Shown: positions 1-9,342, counted from the first letter of the stretch. The stretch is DNA of 64,000 bases from Isoptericola luteus (GCF_020297055.1 NZ_JAIXCQ010000005.1:186001-250000), one strand, 5' to 3'. Translations and numbers: made by a program. The notes: a model not told the origin generated them from the sequence alone.

Positions 1-2
1 TG

Positions 3-173
3 CACGAGGCGTTCGGCGACACGTTGCTGCACACGGTCATCGGGCGGACGGTGAAGTTCCCCGACGCGTCCGTCGCCGCGGAGCCGATCACGAACTACGC
101 CCCCGCCCACGCCGGCGCCGCGGCGTACCGGCAGCTGGCGCGGGAGCTCGTGGCCCGCGGTGACTCCGCCTGA
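3..173 (+). CDS. ParA-type chromosome partitioning ATPase, C-terminal end (partial)
   Basis: The window opens inside a reading frame that gives 56 residues and stops at TGA 171-173. The segment GRTVKFPDASVAAEPITNYA and the closing helix (AAAYRQLARELVAR) look like the end of Soj/ParA Walker-type ATPases, where the target is 'released' with a proline/alanine-rich loop before the last helix. ParA genes sit directly upstream of scpA in many actinobacteria, which supports the call. No catalytic motif is inside the window, so the identification rests on the C-terminal pattern and the neighbours. The stop codon lies inside the first copy of a 33-bp direct repeat. Confidence 0.6.
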   Translation, partial: HEAFGDTLLHTVIGRTVKFPDASVAAEPITNYAPAHAGAAAYRQLARELVARGDSA

Positions 174-1188
174 GACGAAGGTGCAGCGCAGGGTGGAGGC
201 CGAGGAACGAGGCATCCGGCCGGAGCGGAACCGCGGTCTCGGGCGGCAGGAGTCCGGTCCTGAGACGAAGGTGCAGCGCAGGGTGGAGGCCTCGGCCCGG
301 GCCGCTGAGCGGGATGCCGGGTCGGGCTTCGAGGTCCACCTGGAGAACTTCAGCGGTCCGTTCGACCTGCTGCTGTCGCTGATCGCGAAGCACGAGCTGG
401 ACGTGACGGAGCTGGCGCTGGCGGCGGTCACCGACGAGTTCGTGGCCCACATCCGCGCGGCGGAGGACGCCGCCCGGTCGGCGGCGGAGCGGGGCGAGGT
501 GCTGGCGTCGTGGGACCTCGGGGTGGCGAGCGAGTTCCTCGTCGTGGCCGCGACGCTGCTCGACCTCAAGGCCGCCCGGCTGCTGCCGGGCCTGGTGGAG
601 GAGGACGGCGAGGACCTGGAGCTGCTGGAGGCGCGCGACCTGCTGTTCGCGCGTCTGCTCCAGTACCGCGCGTACAAGGAAGTCTCCGCGGTGCTCGCGG
701 AACGGCTGGCGACCGAGGGTCGCAGGGTGCCGCGCTCGGTGCCGCTCGACCCCGAGCTGGCCGCGCTGCTGCCCGAGCTGGTGTGGACGCTGGACGGTGA
801 CCGTCTCGCCGCGCTCGCCGCGCGTGCCCTGGAGCCGAGGCTCCCGCCGGTGGTCGGCCTCGACCACCTGCACTCGCCGGCGGTGAGCGTGCGGGAGCAG
901 GCCGCCGTGGTGGCGCGCCGGCTGCGGCGCGACCACGTGGTGACGTTCCGGGCCCTCGTGGCGGGGGAGGAACGTCTGGTCGCGGTGGCCCGCTTCCTCG
1001 CGCTGCTGGAGCTGTTCCGCTCGGGCCAGGTCGCGTTCGAGCAGGCGGCGGCCCTGGGGGAGCTCACGGTGCGGTGGACGGCGACGGACGACCTGTCCGA
1101 CGAGGATGCGGCGTTCGCCGCGGGCTTCGAGGAGTTCGACGGCGCACCGGGCGACGCACCCGACGGCGCGACGGAGGTGGTGGCATGA
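160..1188 (+). CDS. scpA: Segregation and condensation protein A (kleisin subunit)
   Basis: ScpA is the kleisin that bridges the SMC ATPase heads and works with ScpB in chromosome condensation and segregation. The conserved start of the family, FEVHLENFSGPFDLLLSLI, begins near residue 57 of the longest frame, followed by the helical middle and a C-terminal winged-helix region that binds an SMC head. The first 50 or so residues come from a repeat element and are not typical, so the true start is unsure: GTG codons at 160, 181, 271 and 283 are all in frame, and a start at 271 or 283 would give a usual-length protein. The end overlaps scpB by the four bases ATGA, a sign of coupled translation. 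Confidence 0.88.
   Translation: MTPPETKVQRRVEAEERGIRPERNRGLGRQESGPETKVQRRVEASARAAERDAGSGFEVHLENFSGPFDLLLSLIAKHELDVTELALAAVTDEFVAHIRAAEDAARSAAERGEVLASWDLGVASEFLVVAATLLDLKAARLLPGLVEEDGEDLELLEARDLLFARLLQYRAYKEVSAVLAERLATEGRRVPRSVPLDPELAALLPELVWTLDGDRLAALAARALEPRLPPVVGLDHLHSPAVSVREQAAVVARRLRRDHVVTFRALVAGEERLVAVARFLALLELFRSGQVAFEQAAALGELTVRWTATDDLSDEDAAFAAGFEEFDGAPGDAPDGATEVVA
169..291 (+). repeat. Pair of 33-bp exact direct repeats, 90 bp apart
   Basis: Copies at 169-201 and 259-291 are identical (each begins CCTGAGACGAAGGTGCAGCG and ends GGTGGAGGCC). The 90-bp period is 30 codons, so both copies read as PETKVQRRVEA in the scpA frame. The first copy contains the parA stop codon. This looks like a dispersed repeat unit that has entered the parA-scpA junction, but other copies cannot be seen in this window. 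Confidence 0.85.
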
Positions 1189-1883
1189 GTACGAGGACCG
1201 AGGAACCGGGATCGCTCGAGGAAGACGCCGTGCATCCCGGCGAGCCGGCCGCGGACGCCGTCGACGTCGTCGACGTCGACGACCTGCCCGGCGGGCTCCC
1301 TGCGGCGCTGGAGGCGGTGCTCATGGTCACGGACGTACCGGTCGCGGTGGAACGGTTGGCCGCGGGGACGTCCCGGACGGTGGCCGAGGTCTCCGCGGCG
1401 CTGCGAGACCTGGCCGCGGAGTACCGCGGCGAGCGGGGCGGCCGACCGCGCGGGTTCGAGCTGCGCGAGGGTGCGGAGGGCTGGCGGGTCTACTCCGCCC
1501 GTGCGCACGCGGACGTGGTCGGCGGGTTCGTGCTGGAAGGGCAGTCCGCCCGGCTGAGCCAGGCGGCGCTGGAGACGCTCGCCGTCGTCGCCTACCGCCA
1601 GCCGGTGACCCGCGGACAGGTCTCGGCGGTGCGGGGTGTGAACGTGGACGGCGTCGTGCGCACGCTCCTGGCGCGAGGCCTCATCGCCGAGACGGGGCAG
1701 GACCCGCTCAGCGGCGCGGCGCTGTTCGGCACGACGGGCGACTTCCTGGACCGCATGGGCTGGTCGTCCCTCGACGAGCTGCCGCCCCTCGCGCCGCACC
1801 TGCCTGGCGTCGACGAGGCGGTCGGTCTGGACCCCACGTCGAGGCGGGTCGTGCTGCCGGGGGTGGACGAGCCCGAGGCGTGA
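1185..1883 (+). CDS. scpB: Segregation and condensation protein B
   Basis: 232 residues starting at the ATG that overlaps the scpA stop. After an acidic, low-complexity N-terminus of about 35 residues come two winged-helix domains; ALEAVLMVTDVPVAVERLA and the SQAALETLAVVAYRQPVTR stretch are family hallmarks. ScpB dimers bind ScpA and help load the SMC complex on DNA. The overlap with scpA and the nearness of rluB (73 bp) fit the usual actinobacterial order. The acidic leader is longer than in many homologues but such leaders vary. Confidence 0.93.
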   Translation: MSTRTEEPGSLEEDAVHPGEPAADAVDVVDVDDLPGGLPAALEAVLMVTDVPVAVERLAAGTSRTVAEVSAALRDLAAEYRGERGGRPRGFELREGAEGWRVYSARAHADVVGGFVLEGQSARLSQAALETLAVVAYRQPVTRGQVSAVRGVNVDGVVRTLLARGLIAETGQDPLSGAALFGTTGDFLDRMGWSSLDELPPLAPHLPGVDEAVGLDPTSRRVVLPGVDEPEA

Positions 1884-1941
1884 CCGGGCAGGTGTGAGGT
1901 ACATGGCGTGCGGTGGCGGCGCGCGCGTGGCCGCGACCTGA

Positions 1942-1947
1942 GAGAAT
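1942..1947 (+). promoter_or_regulatory. Candidate -10 element of a leaderless rluB transcript
   Basis: GAGAAT lies 8 bases before the ATG of rluB. The same hexamer stands 7 bases before the proposed der start at 3725. In actinobacteria a -10 this close to the start codon usually means the mRNA begins at or next to the ATG. No clear -35 was seen. Confidence 0.4.
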
Positions 1948-1955
1948 TGGCGACC

Positions 1956-2882
1956 ATGAGCACCGAAGGCCGCGGCGGGAGCCGCCGCACCCCACGTCCC
2001 GCAGGTTCGTCGTCGAGCGGGAACCGACGTCAGGGCGGTGCGCCGCGGGGCGGCAGCGCCCGGGGCGGCGCCCAGCGACCTGCACGCCCAGCGCGTCCGG
2101 CCAGGCCTCCGCGGGCCGGCAGCGGAAAGGACGACCACCTGGACGTGCACGTCGCCGACGGCGTGCGCCTGCAGAAGGTCCTCGCGCAGGCGGGCGTGGG
2201 CTCGCGACGCAAGTGCGAGGAGCTCATCGCCGAGGGGCACGTCGAGGTGGACGGCGTCCTGGTCACCGAGCTGGGCGTGCGGGTCGACCCCGCCACCGCG
2301 GCGATCCACGTGGACGGCCTGCGGGTGCAGCTCGACGCCTCGAAGATCACCCTGGTGCTCAACAAGCCCCTGGGCGTCGTGTCGACGATGAGCGACCCCG
2401 ACGGACGGCCGACGATCGCCGACCTGGTCAAGGACCGGTCCGAGCGGCTGTTCCACGTCGGGCGGCTCGACACCGACAGCGAGGGCCTGCTCCTGCTGAC
2501 GAACGACGGCGAGCTGGCCAACCGGCTCGCCCACCCGAAGTACGAGATCCCGAAGACGTACCTCGTGACGGTCGAGGGCGGCGAGTTCTACCCCCGGCAC
2601 GCCAAGGAGCTGCAGAGCGGCGTGGAGCTCGACGACGGCGTGGCGCGCATGGACAAGGTCCGCGTGGTCGACTCCGTGCCGGGCGTGACGATGCTCGAGG
2701 TCGTGCTGCACGAGGGCCGTAACCGCATCGTGCGACGCATGCTGGCCGAGGTGGGCTTCCCGGTCATCCGCCTGGTGCGCACCCGCATGGGCCCGATCCC
2801 GCTCGGCGACCTCAAGGCGGGGCGGACACGGGTGCTCGGACGTACCGAGCTCGGCACGCTCATGCGCGCCGTCGACATGTGA
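1956..2882 (+). CDS. rluB: 23S rRNA pseudouridine synthase, RluB type
   Basis: 308 residues. A Gly/Arg/Pro-rich basic tail of about 60 residues is followed by an S4 RNA-binding domain (RLQKVLAQAGVGSRRKCEEL) and the RsuA/RluB catalytic domain with the catalytic-Asp motif GRLDTDSEGLLLLTNDGELA and the later EGRNRIVRRMLAEVG segment. The family makes pseudouridine in the 23S rRNA peptidyl transferase region (position 2605 in E. coli for RluB). The ATG at 1956 was preferred over an upstream GTG-type extension because of the -10-like hexamer just before it and because the extension has no family similarity. Confidence 0.9.
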   Translation: MSTEGRGGSRRTPRPAGSSSSGNRRQGGAPRGGSARGGAQRPARPARPARPPRAGSGKDDHLDVHVADGVRLQKVLAQAGVGSRRKCEELIAEGHVEVDGVLVTELGVRVDPATAAIHVDGLRVQLDASKITLVLNKPLGVVSTMSDPDGRPTIADLVKDRSERLFHVGRLDTDSEGLLLLTNDGELANRLAHPKYEIPKTYLVTVEGGEFYPRHAKELQSGVELDDGVARMDKVRVVDSVPGVTMLEVVLHEGRNRIVRRMLAEVGFPVIRLVRTRMGPIPLGDLKAGRTRVLGRTELGTLMRAVDM

Positions 2883-2949
2883 GGTCGCGGCCGTCGTCGC
2901 CCCGCACGTCCGCACGATCCTCAGCACGCAGAGCAAGGCACAACAGAAG

Positions 2950-3657
2950 GTGAGCAGTCACGTGGTCGTCATCGCCGTCGACGGACCCTCGGGGTCGGGC
3001 AAGTCCAGTGTCTCGAAGGCCGTCGCCGCACGGCTGCGGCTGGCCTACCTCGACACCGGCGCCATGTACCGGGCGGCGACGCTCTGGTGCGTCGGGCGGG
3101 GGACCGACCTGGCGGACGGCCCCGCCGTCGCCCACGCGGTGCGCGTGATGCCGCTGGACATGGGGCTCGACCCGGCGGCGCCGACGGTGCACCTCGACGG
3201 CCGCGACGTGGCCGAGGCCATCCGCACCACCGAGGTGTCGACGGCGGTGTCCGCCGTGGCGACGAACCTCGACGTGCGCGCCGAGCTGCGCCGCCGCCAG
3301 CGGGCGATCATCGAGGCGGAGGCCGCGGCCGGCGGGTTCTCCGACGGGCGCGGGATCGTGGCCGAGGGTCGCGACATCACGACGGTGGTCGCCCCGGACG
3401 CGGACACGCGCGTGCTGCTCACCGCGAGCGAGGCGGCCCGCCTGCGCCGTCGCTCCCTGGAGGTGCACGGTGCTGCCGACGACTCCGCCGTGGAGGCGAC
3501 GCGCGACCAGGTGCTGCGCCGCGACCGGGACGACGCGACCGTGAGCCAGTTCCAGGTGGCGGCGGACGGCGTCGTGACGGTCGACTCCTCGGACCTCGAC
3601 TTCGAGCAGACGGTCGACGCCGTGCTGGCGGTGGTGGGGCAGACGGCCGGCGCCTGA
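2950..3657 (+). CDS. cmk: Cytidylate (CMP/dCMP) kinase
   Basis: 235 residues. It phosphorylates CMP and dCMP to the diphosphates with ATP. The P-loop VDGPSGSGKSSVSKAVA is at residues about 10-25, followed by LAYLDTGAMYRA, the CMP-binding region; GRDITTVVAPDADTRVLLTA and the lid region RRRSLE are also present. GTG at 2950 is used; another GTG at 2962 would remove four residues and cannot be excluded. The gene is in the conserved rluB-cmk-der order. Confidence 0.93.
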   Translation: MSSHVVVIAVDGPSGSGKSSVSKAVAARLRLAYLDTGAMYRAATLWCVGRGTDLADGPAVAHAVRVMPLDMGLDPAAPTVHLDGRDVAEAIRTTEVSTAVSAVATNLDVRAELRRRQRAIIEAEAAAGGFSDGRGIVAEGRDITTVVAPDADTRVLLTASEAARLRRRSLEVHGAADDSAVEATRDQVLRRDRDDATVSQFQVAADGVVTVDSSDLDFEQTVDAVLAVVGQTAGA

Positions 3658-3711
3658 CGCCGATGGGGGGGCGTGACGGGGGTCTCGTTCGTGCCGAGGC
3701 CGCAGGCCTGG

Positions 3712-3717
3712 GAGAAT
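3712..3717 (+). promoter_or_regulatory. Candidate -10 element of a leaderless der transcript
   Basis: GAGAAT 7 bases before the ATG at 3725 matches the hexamer in front of rluB in sequence and near-identical spacing. This is the main reason to prefer 3725 over the in-frame ATG at 3716, which lies inside the hexamer. Confidence 0.4.
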
Positions 3718-3724
3718 GGTGCGC

Positions 3725-5320
3725 ATGACCCCTCCCGCCGACGGCTCCGTGCCTGCTGCCGAGCCCGCTGACGACCGCATCGACGAGCCGAGCGTCGACG
3801 AGCCGAGCGTCGACGAGCCGAGCGTCGACGAGCCGAGCGTCGACGAGCCGAGCGTCGACGCCGTGGCCGACGCCCTGTCCGAGCCCGACGACGAGGCCCG
3901 CGAGCGCGCGCTGCGCGCCGGGCTGGAGGACTTCGAGCTCGACGAGGCGGACCGCGCGCTGCTCGAGGCCGAGTGGGACGACGAGGGCCTGGAGCCGGGC
4001 GCGGCACCGCTGCCCGTGCTCGCCGTCGTGGGGCGTCCGAACGTGGGCAAGTCCACGCTGGTCAACCGGATCCTGGGCCGCCGCGAGGCGGTCGTCGAGG
4101 ACACGCCCGGCGTGACGCGCGACCGCGTCAGCTACCCGGCCGAGTGGGCGGGCCGTGAGTTCACGCTCGTGGACACCGGCGGCTGGGAGGTCGACGTCGC
4201 CGGCATCGAGTCCAAGGTGGCCGAGCAGGCCGAGGTCGCCATCGCGCTGGCCGACGCGGTGCTGTTCGTGGTGGACGCGACCGTGGGTGCGACGTCGTCG
4301 GACGAGCGTGTCGTGGAGCTGCTGCGCCGTTCCGGCAAGCCGGTGGTGCTGTGCGCCAACAAGGTGGACGGGCCCTCCGGCGAGGCGGACGCGGCGTACC
4401 TGTGGGCCCTCGGCCTCGGCGAGCCGCACCCCGTCTCCGCCCTGCACGGGCGTGGCACCGGCGACCTGCTGGACGCCACGATGGCGGTGCTCCCCGAGGA
4501 GTCCGCGCACGGCGAGCTGCGTCCCGACGGCCCGCGCCGCGTGGCGCTCATCGGCCGCCCGAACGTGGGCAAGTCGTCGCTGCTGAACAAGATCGCGGGC
4601 TCGGAGCGCGTCGTGGTCGACGAGACCGCCGGCACCACGCGCGACCCGGTCGACGAGCTCGTCGAGATCAAGGGCGTGCCGTACTGGCTGGTCGACACCG
4701 CCGGCATCCGCCGCCGGGTGCACCAGACGCGCGGCGCCGACTTCTACGCCTCCCTGCGCACGCAGGCCGCGATCGAGAAGGCGGAGGTCGCGGTCGTCCT
4801 CGTGGACGCGTCGGAGCCGATGACGGAGCAGGACACGCGGGTCGTCTCGCAGGTGGTGGACGCCGGCCGCGCCCTCGTCATCGCGTACAACAAGTGGGAC
4901 CTCATGGACGAGGACCGCCGCCCGTTCCTCGAGCGGGAGATCGAGCGCGACCTCGTGCAGGTGCAGTGGGCGCCGCGGGTCAACGTCTCGGCCCGCACCG
5001 GGTGGCACACGGAGCGGCTCGTGCCCGCGCTCGAGCGGTCTCTGGAGTCGTGGGACAAGCGCATCCCCACGGGGCGGCTCAACGCGTTCCTGGGCGAGCT
5101 CGTGGCCGCGCACCCGCACCCGCTGCGCGGGGGCAAGCAGCCGCGCATCCTGTTCGGCACGCAGGCGTCCACGCGCCCGCCGCGGTTCGTGATCTTCGCC
5201 ACGGGATTCATCGAGGCGGGGTACCGGCGGTTCATCGAGCGCCGCCTGCGCGAGACGTTCGGTTTCGAGGGCACACCGATCGAGATCAGCGTGCGCGTGC
5301 GCGAGAAGCGCCGCCGCTGA
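3725..5320 (+). CDS. der: Ribosome-assembly GTPase Der (EngA), two GTPase domains
   Basis: 531 residues. An acidic, repeat-containing N-terminal extension of about 95 residues comes before the first G domain ([16 protein letters not shown], then [13 protein letters not shown] and NKVD), then the second G domain ([35 protein letters not shown]) and the C-terminal KH-like domain. Der is a 50S subunit assembly factor. Actinobacterial Der proteins often carry acidic N-terminal extensions, but the five exact pentapeptide repeats here are unusual. The gene ends the chromosome-segregation/rRNA-processing block. Confidence 0.95.
   Translation: MTPPADGSVPAAEPADDRIDEPSVDEPSVDEPSVDEPSVDEPSVDAVADALSEPDDEARERALRAGLEDFELDEADRALLEAEWDDEGLEPGAAPLPVLAVVGRPNVGKSTLVNRILGRREAVVEDTPGVTRDRVSYPAEWAGREFTLVDTGGWEVDVAGIESKVAEQAEVAIALADAVLFVVDATVGATSSDERVVELLRRSGKPVVLCANKVDGPSGEADAAYLWALGLGEPHPVSALHGRGTGDLLDATMAVLPEESAHGELRPDGPRRVALIGRPNVGKSSLLNKIAGSERVVVDETAGTTRDPVDELVEIKGVPYWLVDTAGIRRRVHQTRGADFYASLRTQAAIEKAEVAVVLVDASEPMTEQDTRVVSQVVDAGRALVIAYNKWDLMDEDRRPFLEREIERDLVQVQWAPRVNVSARTGWHTERLVPALERSLESWDKRIPTGRLNAFLGELVAAHPHPLRGGKQPRILFGTQASTRPPRFVIFATGFIEAGYRRFIERRLRETFGFEGTPIEISVRVREKRRR
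3781..3855 (+). repeat. Five exact tandem 15-bp repeats in the der 5' region
   Basis: The unit CGACGAGCCGAGCGT occurs five times without a mismatch and codes for (DEPSV)5 in the disordered N-terminal extension of Der. The period is a multiple of three, so change in copy number would not break the frame. Confidence 0.95.
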
Positions 5321-5457
5321 CCGACTCCACCTCCATCGCGTGCCCCGCTGACGGACCCCGCCCGGATACCGGGCGGAGTCCGCCTGTCGAACGGCGCCTT
5401 GCCACCGGGACCCGCGGCATGGCACGGTCAGCGATGACGAGCGAGAAGCTCGCGTGC

Positions 5458-5575
5458 TCTGGGGTCGGTGAAACTCCGAACCGGCGGTGACAGTCCGCGA
5501 CCCGGTCACATCCTGTGGCCGGTTGACCAGGTGGAACTCCTGGACCGACGGTCAAAGTCCGGATGGGAAGTGCAC
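5458..5575 (+). promoter_or_regulatory. FMN riboswitch (RFN element)
   Basis: The conserved blocks of the RFN element are read in order: GGGGTCGGTGAAACTCCGAA, CCGGCGGTGACAGTCCGCGA, a variable arm, GACCAGGTGGAACTCCTGGA and CCGACGGTCAAAGTCCGGAT, ending in GGGAAG. It lies about 150 bases before ribD and should reduce riboflavin gene expression when FMN is plentiful. The stretch from 5321 to 5457 between der and the aptamer shows no gene; it presumably holds the operon promoter. Confidence 0.96.
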
Positions 5576-5576
5576 G

Positions 5577-5594
5577 CGACGGCTCGCGCCGTCG
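5577..5594 (+). promoter_or_regulatory. Hairpin directly after the FMN aptamer
   Basis: CGACGGC-TCGC-GCCGTCG forms a perfect 7-bp stem with a 4-base loop right behind the aptamer. It could be part of the expression platform (attenuator or alternative pairing) but no U-tract follows, so termination is not proven. Confidence 0.45.
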
Positions 5595-5723
5595 GTCCGA
5601 CCGCCGAACCTCGGGCGCACCCGTGGTGCACCCGTCTCCGGCGTCCGGCCGCGCGGTGCGACCCCGTCCGACCCCTGCCTTCCCGTCCGCCCTCGCGGTG
5701 CGCGACCGGAGGAGGGGCAGGTC

Positions 5724-6791
5724 ATGACCGAGCACGAGGCGATGCGGCGGGCGCTGGAGCTCGCTGCGCTCTGGCCGGGCGGTGGCCCCAACCCGCGTGT
5801 GGGCTGCGTCCTGCTCGCCCCTGACGGCGCGGTGCTGGCCGAGGGGCACCATCGCGGCGCCGGCACGACGCACGCCGAGGTCGACGCCCTCCAGCGCGCC
5901 GTGGCGGCCCACGGGGCCGGGGCGGCGCGCGGCGCGACCGCGGTCGTCACCCTCGAGCCGTGCAACCACCACGGTCGCACCGGCCCCTGCGTCGAGGCGC
6001 TCCTCGACGCGGGCGTGACCCGCGTCGTGTACGGCCAGCAGGACCCGAACCCCAGCGCGGCGGGCGGGTCGGCGCGCCTGCGCGCGGCCGGCGTGGACGT
6101 CGTCGGCGGGATGCTCGCCGCCGAGGCGCGCTCGCTCAACCCCACCTGGACCCGTGCCGTCGGGCTCGGCCGTCCCGTCGTGACGTGGAAGCTGGCGGGC
6201 TCCCTCGACGGCCGGTCCGCCGCTGCGGACGGCACCTCGCGCTGGATCTCCGGCCGCTCGGCGCGCACGGACGCGCACCGCCTGCGTGCCGCCGTCGACG
6301 CGGTCATGGTCGGCACGGGCACGGTCGCCGTCGACGACCCCGACCTCACCGTGCGCCACGTGCCCCTGGACGGGCCGCCGCCCGAGCGGGTGGTGGTGGG
6401 GCTGCGCGACCTTCCCGCGGCCTCCCGCCTCGCGCGCGCCGCGGCGCAGGGGGAGCGGGTGCACCACGTGCGCACCCACGACCCGCACGCGGCCCTCGAG
6501 GCGCTCTGGTACCTCGAGCACCGGCACGTGCTGCTCGAGGGCGGGCCGACGCTCGCCGCGGCGTTCTGGCGGGCCGGCCTCGTCGACGAGGTGGTCGCCT
6601 ACGTCGCCCCGGTGCTGCTCGGCCTCGGCACCCCCGCCGTGGGGGACCTCGGGATCGGCACCGTCGCCGACGCCGCGCGCCTCGACCTGCTCGACGTCAC
6701 GGTCCTGCCCGTCGCGGAGCAAGGCGGCGTGCAGGACCCCACCGACACCACCACCGTGCGGCTGACCTTGCGGCCGCGGAAGGAGAGCTGA
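5724..6791 (+). CDS. ribD: Bifunctional riboflavin biosynthesis deaminase/reductase
   Basis: 355 residues. The N-terminal deaminase domain has the zinc motifs HAEVDAL and [13 protein letters not shown]; the C-terminal reductase domain begins around [19 protein letters not shown] and ends with the [13 protein letters not shown] region. The enzyme deaminates the pyrimidine from GTP cyclohydrolase II and reduces its ribosyl side chain. ATG 5724 follows a good ribosome-binding site (GGAGGGG). It is the first gene behind the FMN riboswitch and is separated from ribE by only three bases. Confidence 0.95.
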   Translation: MTEHEAMRRALELAALWPGGGPNPRVGCVLLAPDGAVLAEGHHRGAGTTHAEVDALQRAVAAHGAGAARGATAVVTLEPCNHHGRTGPCVEALLDAGVTRVVYGQQDPNPSAAGGSARLRAAGVDVVGGMLAAEARSLNPTWTRAVGLGRPVVTWKLAGSLDGRSAAADGTSRWISGRSARTDAHRLRAAVDAVMVGTGTVAVDDPDLTVRHVPLDGPPPERVVVGLRDLPAASRLARAAAQGERVHHVRTHDPHAALEALWYLEHRHVLLEGGPTLAAAFWRAGLVDEVVAYVAPVLLGLGTPAVGDLGIGTVADAARLDLLDVTVLPVAEQGGVQDPTDTTTVRLTLRPRKES

Positions 6792-6794
6792 GCC

Positions 6795-7433
6795 ATGTTC
6801 ACGGGGATCGTGGAGGAGCTGGGCACTGTCGTCGCCCTCACCACCGGGGCGGACGGGCACGACGGCGGGGGGCGCCTGCGGGTCGCCGCGGAGACCGTGC
6901 TCGACGGCACGAGGCCGGGCGACTCGATCGCCGTCGACGGGTGCTGCCTGACCGTGACCGCCGTCGAGGACGGGACCTGGACCGCGGACCTGATGGGCGA
7001 GACGCTCGCGCGCACCAGCCTCGGTGCGCGACGGCCCGGCGACCGGGTGAACCTCGAGCGGGCGCTCGCGGCCGACGGGCGCCTGGGCGGGCACGTCGTG
7101 CAGGGCCACGTGGACGGCGTCGGCACCGTCGTGTCACGCACCCCCGGGAAGCGGTGGGAGGTGGTGGAGGTGGGGCTGCCCGGCGAGCTGGCGCGGTACC
7201 TCGTGGGGCAGGGGTCCGTCGCGGTCGACGGCGTGAGCCTCACCGTGGTGCACGCAGGAGACGAGTCGTTCACCGTGAGCCTCGTCCCCGAGACGCTCGA
7301 GCGCACGACACTCGGGCGGCGCGAGGTGGGCGAGAGGGTCAACCTCGAGGTGGACGTGCTGAGCAAGTATGTGGAACGGCACCTGGCGCAGGGCCTGGTG
7401 CCGGCGACGGCAGCGGCGGGGGCAGGGCGATGA
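6795..7433 (+). CDS. ribE: Riboflavin synthase alpha chain
   Basis: 212 residues made of two lumazine-binding barrels, the first starting with the family signature [10 protein letters not shown] and the second near residue 98 ([13 protein letters not shown]). It dismutates two molecules of 6,7-dimethyl-8-ribityllumazine to riboflavin. A ribosome-binding site (GGAGAG) stands before the ATG, and the stop overlaps the ribBA start (ATGA). Confidence 0.95.
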   Translation: MFTGIVEELGTVVALTTGADGHDGGGRLRVAAETVLDGTRPGDSIAVDGCCLTVTAVEDGTWTADLMGETLARTSLGARRPGDRVNLERALAADGRLGGHVVQGHVDGVGTVVSRTPGKRWEVVEVGLPGELARYLVGQGSVAVDGVSLTVVHAGDESFTVSLVPETLERTTLGRREVGERVNLEVDVLSKYVERHLAQGLVPATAAAGAGR

Positions 7434-8833
7434 GCGGGTTCCGAGAGATCGACGGCACGACGGCGGGCCGGGACGCGGCCGCGGACGAGGACGCGGTGCT
7501 GCAGCGCGTCGCGCGAGCGGTCGAGGACGTCGCGGCGGGCAAGGCCGTCGTCGTCGTGGACGACGCGGACCGCGAGAACGAGGGCGACCTGATCTTTGCC
7601 GCGTCGGCGGCCACGCCGGAGCTCATGGGGCTCCTGGTGCGGTACACGAGCGGGCTGGCGTGCGTGGCCGTCTCCGGTGACGGGCTGGACCGGCTCGGGC
7701 TGCCGCTGATGGTCGCGCGCAACCAGGACGCCTTCCGTACCGCCTACACCGTCACCGTGGACGCCGCCGAGGGAGTGACCACGGGGATCTCCGCGGCCGA
7801 CCGTGCCCGCACCGCCCGGGTGCTCGCGGACCCGTCCGCGTCCCCAGCAGACCTCACGCGGCCCGGCCACGTGCTACCCCTGCGGGCACGCCGCGGTGGG
7901 GTGCTCGAACGGCGTGGGCACACGGAGTCCGCCGTCGACCTGGCACGACTGGCCGGTCGCGGTGAGGCGGGCGTGCTCGCCGAGCTGGTGCACGACGACG
8001 GCACGATGATGCGGCTCCCCGCGCTGCAGGAGTTCGCCGCCGAGCACGGGCTGACGCTCGTGAGCGTGGCGGACCTGGTCGCGTACCGGCGCGCCACCGA
8101 GCTGCTCGCCGAGCGTGTCGCCGTGACGACCCTGCCCACCCGGCACGGCGAGCTCACCGCCGTCGCCTACCGCGACACCCTGACCGGCCACGAGCACGTG
8201 GCCCTCGTGGCGGGCCTGCTCGGCGCGCTCAGGACGGACCCCGACGCCGGCGTGCTCGCCCGGGTGCACTCCGAGTGCCTCACCGGGGACACGTTCGGCA
8301 GCGAGCGGTGCGACTGCGGGCCCCAGCTCGACGAGGCGCTGCGACGGATCGTGGCGGAGGGTCGCGGCGTCGTCGTCTACCTGCGCGGGCACGAAGGCCG
8401 GGGCATCGGCCTCGCAGCCAAGCTCGCCGCGTACGCGCTGCAGGACGCCGGCCTCGACACCGTGGACGCCAACCTCAGCCAGGGCCTGCCCGCCGACGCG
8501 CGGGACTACACCGTCGCGGCGCACATCCTGCGCGACCTCGGCGTCACGGGGGTGCGGCTGCTGACCAACAACCCCGCCAAGGCGGCCGGCCTCGCCGGCG
8601 GGGGAGTGGACGTCGTCGAGCGGCTCGCGCACGCCGTGGCCGCCGGTCCCCACGCCGACGGGTACCTGCGCACCAAGCGCGACCGGCTGGGGCACGACCT
8701 GCCGCACCTGGGCGGGTCCCCGCGCGGCACCAGCAAGGACGTAGTGCACGTGACGGACGAGACGGACGGAGACACCATGACGCACCCCGAGGAGCCCACC
8801 GGCGCGGCCCTGACGACCGGAGCAGCCCGGTGA
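7430..8833 (+). CDS. ribBA: 3,4-DHBP synthase / GTP cyclohydrolase II, bifunctional
   Basis: 467 residues. The N-terminal RibB domain has the acidic loop [12 protein letters not shown] and the [13 protein letters not shown] motif; the C-terminal RibA domain has the zinc cysteines in [20 protein letters not shown] followed by GHEGRGIGL. It supplies both early substrates of the pathway: the four-carbon unit from ribulose 5-phosphate and the pyrimidine from GTP. An extra tail of about 40 residues after the RibA core is Gly/Thr-rich. Start overlaps ribE and stop overlaps ribH, which indicates tight translational coupling. Confidence 0.95.
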   Translation: MSGFREIDGTTAGRDAAADEDAVLQRVARAVEDVAAGKAVVVVDDADRENEGDLIFAASAATPELMGLLVRYTSGLACVAVSGDGLDRLGLPLMVARNQDAFRTAYTVTVDAAEGVTTGISAADRARTARVLADPSASPADLTRPGHVLPLRARRGGVLERRGHTESAVDLARLAGRGEAGVLAELVHDDGTMMRLPALQEFAAEHGLTLVSVADLVAYRRATELLAERVAVTTLPTRHGELTAVAYRDTLTGHEHVALVAGLLGALRTDPDAGVLARVHSECLTGDTFGSERCDCGPQLDEALRRIVAEGRGVVVYLRGHEGRGIGLAAKLAAYALQDAGLDTVDANLSQGLPADARDYTVAAHILRDLGVTGVRLLTNNPAKAAGLAGGGVDVVERLAHAVAAGPHADGYLRTKRDRLGHDLPHLGGSPRGTSKDVVHVTDETDGDTMTHPEEPTGAALTTGAAR

Positions 8834-9333
8834 GCGGGGCGGGAGCACCCACCGTCGCGCCCGTCGACTGCTCGGACCTGCGCGTGGCCGTCGTGGCGGC
8901 AAGCTGGCACGACGCGGTCATGGACGGGCTGCTCGGCGGCGCCCTGCGAGCGTGCGCGGAACATCGAGTCGTCGCGCCCCGGGTGGTGCGGGTGCCCGGC
9001 TCCTTCGAGCTGCCCGTCGCGGCGCAGGCGCTCGCGGTCGCCGGCTACGACGCCGTCGTGGCCCTGGGCGTCGTGATCCGGGGAGGCACGCCGCACTTCG
9101 AGTACGTGTGCGAGGCCGCGACCGCCGGGTTGAACCGCGTGGCGCTCGACCACTCGGTGCCCGTGGGGTTCGGAGTGCTCACCTGCGACGACGAGCAGCA
9201 GGCCCTCGACAGGGCGGGCCTGGACGGATCCGCGGAGGACTCGGGCTACGAGGCTGCCGCCGCCGCACTGGCGACGGCGCGCGTGCTGGCGGAGGTGCGG
9301 GGCGATGCAGGAGCAGCGCCCGACCTGGGGTAG
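8830..9333 (+). CDS. ribH: 6,7-dimethyl-8-ribityllumazine synthase
   Basis: 167 residues. The catalytic-His motif is seen as [19 protein letters not shown], and [13 protein letters not shown] is the substrate-binding loop. It condenses the pyrimidine from RibD with the four-carbon unit from RibB to give lumazine. GTG at 8830 overlaps the ribBA stop (GTGA) and begins the match with the family; longer upstream frames are shadows of ribBA. Last gene of the riboflavin operon. Confidence 0.95.
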   Translation: MSGAGAPTVAPVDCSDLRVAVVAASWHDAVMDGLLGGALRACAEHRVVAPRVVRVPGSFELPVAAQALAVAGYDAVVALGVVIRGGTPHFEYVCEAATAGLNRVALDHSVPVGFGVLTCDDEQQALDRAGLDGSAEDSGYEAAAAALATARVLAEVRGDAGAAPDLG

Positions 9334-9342
9334 TATTTCCGT

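Noticed and set aside
3781-3855. Tandem repeats considered as a CRISPR array or VNTR outside genes
   Set aside because: Units are 15 bp without spacers and lie in the der frame; no cas gene is present and no CRISPR array was seen anywhere in the window.
3419-5509. 696-codon open frame antisense to der
   Set aside because: It mirrors der codon by codon in a high-GC gene, is rich in Arg/His/Val without any domain, and has no ribosome-binding site.
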